Assembly (NCBI GenBank): GCA_016223045.1
Contig: JACRPT010000007.1
Span: 1 to 32,162 of the forward strand
Length of the DNA stretch: 32,162 nt
From: Candidatus Eiseniibacteriota bacterium
Lineage (GTDB): Bacteria > Eisenbacteria > RBG-16-71-46
Direction: 5' to 3'
The notes under the pieces are model-generated. The model ran no database searches. It had not been told where the DNA came from and saw only the letters and a program-made list of their open reading frames with translations. The translations under genes were made by a program, and so were the position numbers. Position 1 is the first letter of the stretch. Each line of letters begins with the position of its first letter. Positions 15,463-25,799 of the stretch are shown here, piece after piece.

Positions 15463-15468
15463 TATGAT
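15463..15468 (+). promoter_or_regulatory. Possible -10 element of the glycosidase-like lipoprotein gene
   Basis: TATGAT stands out in GC-rich DNA 67 bases before the ATG at 15536. I see no convincing -35 element at the right spacing. The same kind of AT-containing hexamer precedes three other genes in the window. Confidence 0.3.
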
Positions 15469-15535
15469 GCCCGGGCCCGGAGCGGCGCCGCTGCGACATG
15501 CGACGCGCCGTCCGTCCGGTCAGCGGAGGGGTTCC

Positions 15536-16519
15536 ATGAAGGGCGCTCTCGCGGTTTGCCTGGTCCTGGTCGCGCTCGTCCTCAGCGGATGCAGCGACCG
15601 CCGGCGCGTGGTCGTTCCCGAACCCGCGGCCCGCATGAAGGGCATCACGCTCACGCCGCGCAGCTTCTCGGACGCCGACTTCGCGGAGTTCTGGCAGAGG
15701 GCGAAACTGGCGGGCTCGGTCGTCACCTGGAGCGGCGACTGGATGGAGCTGGCCGACACGGTCGCGGGCGGCCCCAAGGTGACGACGGAGGTGGCAGCGG
15801 CCAACCAGCTCGTGCCCATCGTCGAGGCGCAGTTCTTCGATCAAGCCTCCGGCGCGCTGCTGCGCCCGCTCGACGCCGCGAACCGGGCGGCCTACAAGCG
15901 CAGCGCGGCGCGGTTCGCGAGCACCTACCACCCGGCCTACCTGGGATTCGGGATCGAGGTCAACGTGCTCTACGAGAAGTCGCCCGCGGACTTCGACGCC
16001 TTCGTCCCGTTCTTCGCCGAGGTGGCCGACACGGTGAAGGCGGTCTCGCCGGGCACCAGGGTGTTCACCATCTTCCAGCTCGAGCTGATGAAGGGGCTCC
16101 GTGGCGGCCTGTTCGGCGGTGTCAATGACACGACGAGCGCGGAGTGGGCGCTGCTCGACCGGTTCCCGGGCTCGGACCTGGCCGCGTTCACCACCTACCC
16201 GGCGCTGGTCTTCCACGACCCCGCGGAGATCCTCGAGGGCTACTACGCGCAGATCGCCGCGCACACCACGAAGCCGGTCGCGTTCACCGAGATCGGCTGG
16301 CACAGCGCGGCGGTCCCCGTGGGCTGGGAGAGCACGGAGGAGGAGCAGAGCCGGTTCGTGACCCGGTTCTTCGAGCTGACCGCGGGCCTCGATCGCAGGT
16401 TCGCGGTGTGGAGCTTCCTCTACGACCAGGTGGCGCCGGTGCCCTTCGACAGCATGGGGCTCATCCGCCTGGACGGCGTCGCGCGGCCCGCGTGGGGACA
16501 GTGGGTGGCGGCGCCATAG
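15536..16519 (+). CDS. Glycosidase-like TIM-barrel lipoprotein
   Basis: A 327-residue protein with a lipoprotein signal (LVLSGC, lipid-bearing Cys19), so it is membrane anchored. The mature part looks like a clan-A glycoside hydrolase barrel: GITLTPRSFSDADFAEFW at strand 1, YLGFGIEVNVLYE with E141 where the acid/base normally sits, and KPVAFTEIGWHS with E252 as the likely nucleophile. The substrate and GH family are not evident; a GH53-like or uncharacterised family is possible. GGAGGGG lies six bases before the ATG. It diverges from the secreted repeat protein, and downstream lies only a gene fragment in the opposite direction. Confidence 0.7.
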   Translation: MKGALAVCLVLVALVLSGCSDRRRVVVPEPAARMKGITLTPRSFSDADFAEFWQRAKLAGSVVTWSGDWMELADTVAGGPKVTTEVAAANQLVPIVEAQFFDQASGALLRPLDAANRAAYKRSAARFASTYHPAYLGFGIEVNVLYEKSPADFDAFVPFFAEVADTVKAVSPGTRVFTIFQLELMKGLRGGLFGGVNDTTSAEWALLDRFPGSDLAAFTTYPALVFHDPAEILEGYYAQIAAHTTKPVAFTEIGWHSAAVPVGWESTEEEQSRFVTRFFELTAGLDRRFAVWSFLYDQVAPVPFDSMGLIRLDGVARPAWGQWVAAP

Positions 16520-16529
16520 CGGGGTGGTC

Positions 16530-16660
16530 CCGATCATGCCCGAGACGCGGGGGGCGTCGAGCCGCGGGCCCCAGGGCAGGAGGGTCCCCGTGCTGGCGTC
16601 GAGCGCCGCGAGGTACGACCTCGGCTGCCAGTCATGAGGGCTGGCGAAGTCCCCCGGCCT
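16530..16660 (-). pseudogene. Fragment of a delta-60/propeller-repeat gene
   Basis: One minus-strand frame reads GDFASPHDWQPRSYLAALD, followed directly by ASTGTLLPWGPRLDAPRV. This is the recognisable pattern of one delta-60-like propeller repeat (G-x-F ... R-x-LAALD-x-x-TG-x-L-x-x-W-x-P). There is no start codon with a ribosome-binding site and no further repeats on either side, so this is a single surviving repeat from a lost gene. Confidence 0.5.
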
Positions 16661-16669
16661 TCCTTCTCA

Positions 16670-17317
16670 TCATCTGGAGGAACTCGAGGATCTCTTCCCT
16701 GCTATTCTGGAAATCTTCACTGTGCACTTGTCTCCCGCGGCCTTCCAGCTCAACCGCCAGCGGGATGGCGCGCCGGGCCGAACCCACACCGAGGTCGTGT
16801 CCTTGCACATGTTGAACCCGACCCCGGTCGCGCTGAGAGTCAGTTGCACCTTGCCGCCCACCACGGGATCGAGCCGCAGCTCGCATCCACCTTGGTCGAT
16901 GAGGCCCACCGGCGTGACGATGTCGTTGAAGATATCGAACTCATGGAACTTCGGCGTCGGCTGGGGGGCGGGAACTCTGACGAAGGCTGTATCGATGCCT
17001 ACCGTCTCGGGCAACGCCACCTCGGTCGTATCCTCGGGCAGCCACCACTCCTCTGGAATGCCCTCGTCCGACCCGGAGCCGTAGACGCACCCCGGGATCT
17101 CATCGATGGGTCGATCCACGTTCCACCCCGTTCGCCTGCCCTTCCGGTCGATGAGTACCGCCCCCACGCGCGCGTCGTTCCATGCGGAGATGCTCACGAG
17201 AACCTGAGAGAACCTCCCGGACGGCGACGGAGATTCACCGTACCCAGGTGAGCATGCGCTCGCGCCGACCAGCGCCCATGCGAAGATCCAAGGAACGACA
17301 GCTTTCATGGCTGACAT
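16670..17317 (-). CDS. Probable lipoprotein of unknown function
   Basis: About 215 residues from the ATG at 17317 (AGGTG upstream; an alternative ATG is at 17308). The signal sequence ends LVGASAC, a borderline lipobox. The mature part begins with SISAWNDARVGAVLIDRKGRR followed by GWNVDRPIDEIPGC. I do not recognise a family. The second half (VQLTLSATGVGFNMC ... WRLSWKAAGDKCTVKISRI) looks like a beta-sandwich. Two late cysteines could form a disulfide. The last residues (KRSSSSSR) look unrelated and may reflect a shifted or damaged 3' end next to the propeller fragment. It begins 8 bases after the C39-like protease gene ends, so the two are one operon. Confidence 0.6.
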   Translation of the reverse strand: MSAMKAVVPWIFAWALVGASACSPGYGESPSPSGRFSQVLVSISAWNDARVGAVLIDRKGRRTGWNVDRPIDEIPGCVYGSGSDEGIPEEWWLPEDTTEVALPETVGIDTAFVRVPAPQPTPKFHEFDIFNDIVTPVGLIDQGGCELRLDPVVGGKVQLTLSATGVGFNMCKDTTSVWVRPGAPSRWRLSWKAAGDKCTVKISRIAGKRSSSSSR

Positions 17318-17325
17318 GACCGCAC

Positions 17326-19575
17326 CTACCGAACCACGACGAAGCGCACCATGGCGTTGCCAGACCGCAGCCGCGCCAGGTAGACGCCCGGCCGACACCC
17401 GGCCCGGGTCCAATACCACGACACGACCTGCCTTCCCGGCGCAACATCCAAGGCGTCCACTCTTCGCCCGCCAATGTCGAAGATCTCGATCGCGTCGCCT
17501 GCCGTTCCAGCCCCGGCGATGACGAACTCCACTGGACCCGTTGTCGGGTTCGTACGCACCGTCAGCAAGCTCGGACCAGTTGGCGCCGTGCTCTCAACAC
17601 CGACCGCGCCGAGCCACGTCACCACGATGGACTGCCCGGCGGCCGAGTAGGCGAGACGGTAGGTGTTCCCGGTCGGTCCGACCGAGGTATCCGCTGCGGC
17701 ATCCGAGGCGAACACGCCGCTCGCATCGTACGCCGAGGCGCTCAACGAGAGCCCGTCGTCGGCATAGACCCGCACGGTGTAGTTGCCATCGAGGGCCGTC
17801 GGAATCTGGAGATCGTACCCGGTGAGCGGGTCGTCCACGTCCCCGCCGTTGTCGTGCTCCGACGACAGGTCTTCGATCGCAGCCTCAGGGATCTCGTAGA
17901 TGGCTTCCCCCGAGCCCGCATCGCGCAACATCCGCCGGCCCAGGGGGTCGATGATCTCCACACGCCGGGCGCCGCTCGCGAGAACCACCAGGCCCGCCGT
18001 GCCGACGGTCACGGCCGCGGCCGAATCGGCGAGCAACGGCCCCGGGCCCCCGACCGGGACGACGTAGCGGGCCATCGTGAAGGTGTTCCGATACTTGCCC
18101 TCGATCAGCTTGGTGTAGTTCCTGTCATCGAAGGGGTCCTTGATGGAATAGGTTCCTCGGGCGCTGCCGTCCGGGCGGAATGAGGACGTCCATCCAGAGG
18201 CCACCACGAAGTGGCCCCCTCTTGCTCCCACATTCAGTTGGACGGGAATCTCCCGAACCAGCAGGCTCTCCACCCGGGCTGCAAGCTGAGGCGAATCGTA
18301 GAGGTCCCCCGAGCGGAGCTGCGGGCTCTGCGTGTACGCGTCCGCGATTCGGGGGATCATCTTCCAATACACCTGTCCGAGATCGCCGATGGAGGGCACC
18401 GTGGCGTTGTGGACCGCGACGCGGACCGCCTGCCCGTTCCGGCCGGCGACGGTCACTCGATAGGTCGCAAGCGGGTTGGTGTACGTGCCGTGTTCGACGA
18501 GAAACTCGTCGTCCACGTTCAACTTCGACTGGCCCGCAGCGGTGTAGCGGATCGCATCACCACTTGGCGAGACGAAGGTGACGACGGCCACGCGGTCCGG
18601 TTCGTAGCCTCGGCTTCGCTGGAGGTGCGCGTTGAGGCTGTCCACCGTGCAGGCGAAACCCGCGTAGGTGTAGCTCATCGCCTGAGACGCGACCTGACAG
18701 GCAGTGCGGTCCGTCCTTCGTCGCGTGCCCACCACCGTGCTGCCGAAGAGGTACCCGCCGTGGTCGCGGCCGGTCACCTGCGATTGCCGCACGACCGGTT
18801 GGTTCAGCGCGTTGCGCACCGCGAAATTCGGCCAGAGCGAAACCCCGAACAGGTCAGAGCCGGCGTAGATGTGCGGAACCCAGGTGCTGCAGAAGTGATC
18901 CAACACCACGCCGTCGATTCGGATGCTGACAGCTCGCTTGCTCCGTTTGCTCTGCGGCAGGAGTTGCTCCTGAACGTCATAGAAGTACGTGCCGTCCTCG
19001 TAGATGTATCCACTGAGGGGATCGGAAGGACGAGTCGTGTACAAGGGTATGTTCACGAAGTTGCAGCTGAAGTCCGAATCCAGGTACTCGCGGACATGAT
19101 TCCCCACGTGAAGCGTGCGGATCGCCGTGTCGCCGTCAGCGTAGGTGACGGTCGCGCGGAGCAGCGGCTTCCCGAAATCGTTGAACGCCCCCGTTCCGTT
19201 GAAGACGATGACGCCCATGGCGAGGAATCCAAGCGAGGTCGCGAACTGCGGCGGAGTGACGGCGTATTCCACGTAGGACTGTGGGTGGCTGCCGTTGACC
19301 TCGAAGTAGACCCCATCGTGTGGCTCGCTGTTGAACAGGGCCACCGTGTCGCTCGATCCTGGAGTTCGGGTGACGAGCAGCGAGTTGCTGACGAGGTAGC
19401 TCGGGTAGCCCGAGACGTTCACGTGATCGACGACATTCACGGCGGCGGTGCGATCCGCATAAAGGTCAAAGGTCCGGAACGCCGCGGCGTCGTTGGTCGG
19501 CGTTCGAGCGGCCGCGGAAGCAAGGAGAGAAATCGCGGCCAGCGCCGTGGCAACCGGCGTGGCCAGGGTCTTCAT
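17326..19575 (-). CDS. Secreted C39-like cysteine protease with FlgD-type C-terminal domain
   Basis: A 749-residue secreted protein. After the signal peptide (about 1-24) comes a beta-rich region (about 30-240), then a papain-fold region matching the C39 pattern: Cys293 in TACQVASQAMSYTY, CTVDSLNAHLQRSRGY, His455 in IPVQLNVGARGGHFVVASGW, and Asp480 in YSIKDPFDD. These give a plausible Cys-His-Asp triad. A further beta domain (about 515-660) precedes the FlgD-type tail (TNPTTGPVEFVI ... EIFDIGGRRVD ... GVYLARLRSG...VVVR), which is complete. C39-like domains cut peptide bonds, often after Gly-Gly, but stand-alone secreted versions may have other substrates. GGAGGA lies 7 bases before the ATG at 19575. 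GC content is lower than in most of the window. Confidence 0.75.
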   Translation of the reverse strand: MKTLATPVATALAAISLLASAAARTPTNDAAAFRTFDLYADRTAAVNVVDHVNVSGYPSYLVSNSLLVTRTPGSSDTVALFNSEPHDGVYFEVNGSHPQSYVEYAVTPPQFATSLGFLAMGVIVFNGTGAFNDFGKPLLRATVTYADGDTAIRTLHVGNHVREYLDSDFSCNFVNIPLYTTRPSDPLSGYIYEDGTYFYDVQEQLLPQSKRSKRAVSIRIDGVVLDHFCSTWVPHIYAGSDLFGVSLWPNFAVRNALNQPVVRQSQVTGRDHGGYLFGSTVVGTRRRTDRTACQVASQAMSYTYAGFACTVDSLNAHLQRSRGYEPDRVAVVTFVSPSGDAIRYTAAGQSKLNVDDEFLVEHGTYTNPLATYRVTVAGRNGQAVRVAVHNATVPSIGDLGQVYWKMIPRIADAYTQSPQLRSGDLYDSPQLAARVESLLVREIPVQLNVGARGGHFVVASGWTSSFRPDGSARGTYSIKDPFDDRNYTKLIEGKYRNTFTMARYVVPVGGPGPLLADSAAAVTVGTAGLVVLASGARRVEIIDPLGRRMLRDAGSGEAIYEIPEAAIEDLSSEHDNGGDVDDPLTGYDLQIPTALDGNYTVRVYADDGLSLSASAYDASGVFASDAAADTSVGPTGNTYRLAYSAAGQSIVVTWLGAVGVESTAPTGPSLLTVRTNPTTGPVEFVIAGAGTAGDAIEIFDIGGRRVDALDVAPGRQVVSWYWTRAGCRPGVYLARLRSGNAMVRFVVVR

Positions 19576-19635
19576 GAGAGGATCCTCCAGAAGAAGCAAC
19601 AGGCGCAGGGTTCGCGACCATGAGTAGCTCGTCCC

Positions 19636-19659
19636 CGGGCGAGCGAGGGGCCTCGCCCG
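19636..19659. terminator. Hairpin between two minus-strand genes
   Basis: CGGGCGAG (19636-19643) pairs with CTCGCCCG (19652-19659) across an 8-base loop. It lies after the TIM-barrel gene (stop at 19742) and before the start of the C39-like gene, so it may end the former's transcript. There is no T-tract. Confidence 0.35.
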
Positions 19660-19741
19660 TCCGTGGATGGGACCGCGCCGGAATCATGTGGGGAAAACGC
19701 TAGCACCCGTTGCGTGGTCCGGCAACGGTTCCTTGGGAGCT

Positions 19742-21283
19742 CTACCGCCCGGCCGAGACGAAGACCGGCGTCGGCGTCAGGTCGAGCGCGAACGTGCCGC
19801 CTTGGGCGCGCACGGCCCGTCGCGCGGGCTCGCTCTGCCCCGGCGTGGTGATCAGCAGCTCGGCCTGTGCCATCGCGTCACCCGGCACCTGCAGCTCGAC
19901 GACTGCCGACGGCACCGGGTCGCCCGGGAGCAGCAGGTGGCCGGGCTCCAGCCACGCGATCCACCCGCGCGCGCCGTCCGCGTCGCTCAGCTCGTAGAGC
20001 CGCACGCGAGGATCGTCCGTCGCGATCCGGCGGACCGCTGCGGCGTCCTTGAGGTGCGACCACACCTGTCGCACCGCGTTGAACGAGGGACGCAGCTCCA
20101 CGACCTCGCGCTCGTCGCGCAGCGGGCGCACCTTCACCTCGACCATCCCGCCCCACGCCGAGTTGCCGGCGGCCGCGTGGAACAGCCTGGCCTTGAGGAT
20201 CTCGAGGTCCTCCATGAACGAGGTGTCGAGGAGCCGCGCGCCCTGCTCGGCGGCGACCACCACCTTCTTGGCCATGTCCTCGGCGACGAACGCGTGCACC
20301 CAGCGCACGGTCGCCGGGTCGCCGTCGAGCAGGCGGCGGAAGTACGCGGCGAGCCGCAGCCGGTCCGCCTCGGTCGCGGGCGGCACGACCACGCCGCGCT
20401 TCCCGGGTGGACCGGCGACCACCGTGGCCGGGCCCCAGGCGATGAACGGCGAGGGCGAGGTGTCGGAGATGACGAGGGGCTTCTGGTAGTGGCGCCGCGC
20501 CGTCTCCCAGCGCAGCCAGCGCGCCAGGTCCTCGATCTCGTACGGATCGCCGAGCGCGTGCACGTTGAGCGCGTCGAACAGCTCGGGATGGTCGAGCACC
20601 GCGCGCAGGCTCGACAACGGGTGGAAGAGGATGCGCCGGTCGCCGCGGGCGTAGGCGGGCTCGACGGCTTCGGGTGCGGGGTGGTCGCGGAACACGGTCG
20701 TGGTGAGGAACGCGGCGTGCAGCACCTGCGCATCCGGGTTCGCCGCCTTCGCCGCGCCGTGCGCGAGCGCGAGCATGCGCAGGTAGTCCTCGACCGGCTC
20801 GGGCTCGTAGCTCGAGAACTCGACGCCGACCTCGAACCAGCGCACCGGCGCCTTCAGGCCCGGCATATCGTCGCGGCCGTCGCCGTCGTAGCGCTCGACG
20901 ATGGCGCCGACCCACGCGGCGTAGCGCGCCTCGTGCTGCGGTCTGGGCGCGAGGTTCGCGCGCGCGTCCTTCACGCCCCACGCGCAGTTCGACTTGAGGC
21001 CCAGCACGATCTCGCTGAAGCCGGCCTGCTGATACTCGCGCACCAGCCGGTCGAGCACGCGGAAGTCCACGGGCCGGTCCGGGCCCGCCTGCATCTTGCC
21101 CCACGTGAACTGGTCGGGCAGCGGCTTGACCGCGGGCACGCCGAGCGGCGCGAAGCCGCGCGCCTCGCCGGGCAGTGCGTACTCGATGCCGACCAGGATG
21201 GGCGGTGGCGCATCCGCGGCTCGGGTGGGCGCCGCGATGAGGCAGGCGGCCAGGAGCACGGGTGCGACGAGCGGCCGACGCAT
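19742..21283 (-). CDS. Exported TIM-barrel protein related to glycoside hydrolases
   Basis: About 513 residues with a signal peptide (about 1-23). The body follows the clan-A glycosidase order: VLDRLVREYQQAGFSEIVLG, then VRWFEVGVEFSSYEPEPVED with E155 at the acid/base position, FDALNVHALGDPYE, and KPLVISDTSPSPF. At this last place a nucleophile Glu is expected, but the sequence has Asp274-Thr-Ser. It may therefore be a divergent enzyme or a binding protein. A C-terminal beta domain (about 430-513) follows. ATG 21283 fits the signal peptide; the longer frame upstream adds Arg/Ala-rich non-coding-like residues. The next minus-strand gene upstream is the small membrane protein at 21434. Confidence 0.65.
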   Translation of the reverse strand: MRRPLVAPVLLAACLIAAPTRAADAPPPILVGIEYALPGEARGFAPLGVPAVKPLPDQFTWGKMQAGPDRPVDFRVLDRLVREYQQAGFSEIVLGLKSNCAWGVKDARANLAPRPQHEARYAAWVGAIVERYDGDGRDDMPGLKAPVRWFEVGVEFSSYEPEPVEDYLRMLALAHGAAKAANPDAQVLHAAFLTTTVFRDHPAPEAVEPAYARGDRRILFHPLSSLRAVLDHPELFDALNVHALGDPYEIEDLARWLRWETARRHYQKPLVISDTSPSPFIAWGPATVVAGPPGKRGVVVPPATEADRLRLAAYFRRLLDGDPATVRWVHAFVAEDMAKKVVVAAEQGARLLDTSFMEDLEILKARLFHAAAGNSAWGGMVEVKVRPLRDEREVVELRPSFNAVRQVWSHLKDAAAVRRIATDDPRVRLYELSDADGARGWIAWLEPGHLLLPGDPVPSAVVELQVPGDAMAQAELLITTPGQSEPARRAVRAQGGTFALDLTPTPVFVSAGR

Positions 21284-21433
21284 GGCGCGAGCAGAGCACG
21301 CGCGCCCGCAGGCCGCAAGCGGACATCGGTGCCGCGGGAGCGCCGCCGGGGTGGCACCGTGCATCCGACGAGGGCGGACCCGCGCTAAGGGAACTGCGCG
21401 GGTCCGAGCGTGGCGTCGCGCGGGCGGCGGCTA

Positions 21434-21904
21434 TCACCCCACGCGCGGTGGCGTGCCGGAGCCGATGTCGTGGCGCTTCGGCTTCACCAGCCACGCGCTC
21501 AGCAGCAGCGCGATGCCGATCGAGCCCGGGATGAGCCCCACGGCCCAGACGTTGTGATCCCCGTCGGCCACCAGGTAGAGGAAGATGGCGAGCGAGATGC
21601 CCACGGCCAGCGTCACCAGCCCGCCGATCATCAGGCCCTGCGCGTGGCGGTCGGGGCTCGACTGGCCCAGGCCCAGGTCGCCCAGCGCGCGCAGGGTGGC
21701 CGCTTCGGGGGTGGGGATGTCCGGCAGCTTCGACGGGTCCACGCCGCGCTCGATGGCGGCGAGACGCTCGCGGTGGGCCAGCTCCAGCAGGCGCTGCTGG
21801 CCGAGGGTCTTGACGATGCCCGCGGTGATGCCGCCCACGATGGCGATGATGGGGATGGCGAAGACGATCAGGGGGACGAACACGTCGGAATCGAAGTGGA
21901 ACAT
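21434..21904 (-). CDS. Small membrane protein (DUF6249-like)
   Basis: A 156-residue protein with one N-terminal helix (about 8-32, VPLIVFAIPIIAIVGGITAG). A soluble middle carries LLELAHRERLAAIERGVDPS, and two further helices follow (about 90-112 and 119-140). The ELAHRERLAAIERG motif is typical of small membrane proteins often found beside ECF sigma/anti-sigma genes. Here the sigma factor gene diverges from it just upstream, so a role in the same regulon is plausible. GAGGAGG lies upstream of the ATG at 21904. Confidence 0.75.
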   Translation of the reverse strand: MFHFDSDVFVPLIVFAIPIIAIVGGITAGIVKTLGQQRLLELAHRERLAAIERGVDPSKLPDIPTPEAATLRALGDLGLGQSSPDRHAQGLMIGGLVTLAVGISLAIFLYLVADGDHNVWAVGLIPGSIGIALLLSAWLVKPKRHDIGSGTPPRVG

Positions 21905-22081
21905 GGGACAGGCGCCTCCTCTTCTTCTGGTCTAACATGGCCGCGGCTGGCCGGCCGCGCTCTCCTGTGTTCACCGCCTTGGACCGGCGCGGCCGCCCGG
22001 CAGGTTTCAGGAAGATCCATTCAGAGCGGGGGCCCGAGGATCTTGAAACCCGATGCGACCTCCGACCGGTCCAAGGGGGCG

Positions 22082-22756
22082 ATGGAGCCCCTGGCTCGCG
22101 GCGCGCCCGCTTCGGCTGGAGCGCCCCGGGCGCAGGACGTGGTGGCACGCGCCGGGGCACGGGCCGGGACGACGGGCCCGCCGGACCCGCCTTCGGCCGG
22201 CGCCCCCGAGCGGGTCGAGGCGCCGTCTGAAGGCGGATCCGGATTCGGGGCCGAGTTCGAGTGCACGCCGGGTGGGGTGGAAGCCGCGGCGGAGCGGGCG
22301 CTCGTTACGCGCGCGAGCCGCGGGGATCAGGGCGCGTTCCGCGCGCTCGTGGAGCGGCACCAGGCGCGGGCGTACGGGCTGGCGCTGCGCATCACGCGCT
22401 CGGCGCCCGACGCCGAGGAGGTGGCGCAGGACGCGTTCGTGCGCGCGTGGCTCGCCCTGCCGCGCTTCCGCGGTGAGTCGAGCTTCGCGACCTGGCTCTA
22501 CCGTATCGTGGCGCGCCGCGCCCTCGATCGCGCGGCCGTGCTCCGGGCGCGGCGCGGGCGCGAGGCGGACGTGGATGAGGCGGACGCGCTGCCCGCGGGC
22601 GGCGCGCTTGCGCGGGACCTCGAATCGGAGGTGCGCGCGCGGCGCCTCGAGCGGATGGTGATGACGCTGGCGATGCCGGAGAACACGGTGAAGACGCACC
22701 TCTCCCGCGCGCGCGCTGCGCTGCGCAAGGCGTGGCTGCGCGAGGAGGACGCCTGA
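22082..22756 (+). CDS. ECF sigma factor with most of region 4 missing
   Basis: 224 residues from the ATG at 22082 (AGGGGG just upstream). The first 65-70 residues are low complexity, and the true start may be a later GTG. Region 2 is intact: ALVTRASRGDQGAFRALVER, DAEEVAQDAFVRAWLALPRF and SSFATWLYRIVARRALDRAA. Region 4 is not. RRLERMV runs straight into MTLAMPENTVKTHLSRARAALRKAW, which is only the recognition-helix end. About 26 residues that normally precede it (LPxxxR...EGLSxxEIA) are absent without a change of frame; compare the intact paralogue at 28449. It should still bind core RNA polymerase and -10 DNA, but -35 recognition is doubtful. The stop overlaps the anti-sigma start (TGATG). 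Confidence 0.85.
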   Translation: MEPLARGAPASAGAPRAQDVVARAGARAGTTGPPDPPSAGAPERVEAPSEGGSGFGAEFECTPGGVEAAAERALVTRASRGDQGAFRALVERHQARAYGLALRITRSAPDAEEVAQDAFVRAWLALPRFRGESSFATWLYRIVARRALDRAAVLRARRGREADVDEADALPAGGALARDLESEVRARRLERMVMTLAMPENTVKTHLSRARAALRKAWLREEDA

Positions 22757-23325
22757 TGGACTGCGCGTCGTTCGAGCGCTGGCTCGATGAGGGGAGCCCG
22801 GGGGCTCGCGCGCGCGAGGCGCAGGCGCACGCCGGCGCTTGCCCGCGCTGCGCTGCCGCGCACGCCGTGGCGCTCGAGCTGGATGCCCTGCTCGCGGCGC
22901 CGCCCGCGGCGCCTGCGGGCTTGGCCGACCGCGTGATGGCGCGCATCGAGCGCGCGCGCGAGGCGCGGGCGCGCGTTCCCGCCATCGCCGCCGCCGGGGC
23001 ACTCCCGTGGTGGGTGCGCGTGGCGGCCGAGCCCGCGGCGGCGCTGGCGCTCGTACTGGCCGGGCTGCTGCTGTGGACGCACGACCTCGCGGTCGCGCTC
23101 TCCGCCGGGGCGCTCGCCGGCGCCTCGCGCTGGCTCGCGGGTGTGGCGTCCGGGCTGGGGGATTCGATCGCGGCCGGAGGACTCCCGGCCGTGCCGCACG
23201 TGTGGACCGAGCCGGTCGTGGTGCTCGGGCTCGCGGTGGCGCTCGCGCCCGCGCTGGCCTGGGCCGGGCTCGGGCTCTATCGCTGGAGCGAAGCGCTCGC
23301 ACAGCCGCGCGCCCGCCGCGCGTGA
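22756..23325 (+). CDS. Membrane anti-sigma factor with zinc motif
   Basis: A 189-residue partner of the preceding sigma factor. The N-terminus has H25-x3-C29-x2-C32 (HAGACPRC), the zinc anti-sigma signature, with an early Cys3. One or two hydrophobic segments follow (about 96-118, AAALALVLAGLLLW onward, and about 155-177, VVVLGLAVALAPALAWAGLG), so it sits in the inner membrane and can respond to an envelope signal. The start codon overlaps the sigma stop (TGATG), which couples their synthesis. The gene's 3' end takes part in an 80-bp tandem duplication. Confidence 0.8.
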   Translation: MDCASFERWLDEGSPGARAREAQAHAGACPRCAAAHAVALELDALLAAPPAAPAGLADRVMARIERAREARARVPAIAAAGALPWWVRVAAEPAAALALVLAGLLLWTHDLAVALSAGALAGASRWLAGVASGLGDSIAAGGLPAVPHVWTEPVVVLGLAVALAPALAWAGLGLYRWSEALAQPRARRA

Positions 23326-23440
23326 GCCCGGCCGCAGCGGCCGCGCGAGCCGTGGCCCCGCGTCCGGCCGCTCCCGTCCGCTGGCCGCGCACCCGCCGCG
23401 CGTGAGCCCGGCCGCGGCGACCGCGCGAGCCGTCGCCCCG
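23311..23440. repeat. Tandem duplication with 80-bp period
   Basis: CCCGCCGCGCGTGAGCCCGG and about 30 further bases at 23312-23361 recur at 23392-23441 with only a few mismatches, exactly 80 bases later. The first copy spans the anti-sigma stop codon, so the second is a duplicated gene end lying in the intergenic region. Confidence 0.8.
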
Positions 23441-23490
23441 CCCGCGTTCGGCGGAGATGCGACCGCGCCCGGGGCCGTGATGACCCTTCC

Positions 23491-23520
23491 GTGACACCGC
23501 GGGCCGAGCCGCTCTGATAA
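23491..23520 (+). promoter_or_regulatory. Possible sigma-70-type promoter of the DUF255-dsbD operon
   Basis: GTGACA (23491-23496) and TGATAA (23515-23520) are separated by 18 bases, a reasonable -35/-10 pair in otherwise very GC-rich DNA. Transcription would begin within a few bases of the GTG at 23530, which would give a leaderless message and explain why no Shine-Dalgarno sequence is seen. Confidence 0.45.
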
Positions 23521-23529
23521 CCTCCGCCG

Positions 23530-25794
<2,265 letters not shown>

Positions 25795-25799
25795 CAGGG

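Noticed and set aside
13316-15535. N-terminal two-thirds of plus-strand ORF 13316-16519
   Set aside because: It is antisense to the secreted repeat protein. Only the part from the ATG at 15536, with lipobox and ribosome-binding site, is a real gene.
15359-16537. N-terminal extension of minus-strand ORF 13301-16537
   Set aside because: It is antisense to the glycosidase-like lipoprotein. The signal peptide and ribosome-binding site place the start at 15358.
18211-21388. Long plus-strand ORFs over 18211-21388
   Set aside because: They are shadows of the C39-like and TIM-barrel genes; no ribosome-binding sites or domains are seen.
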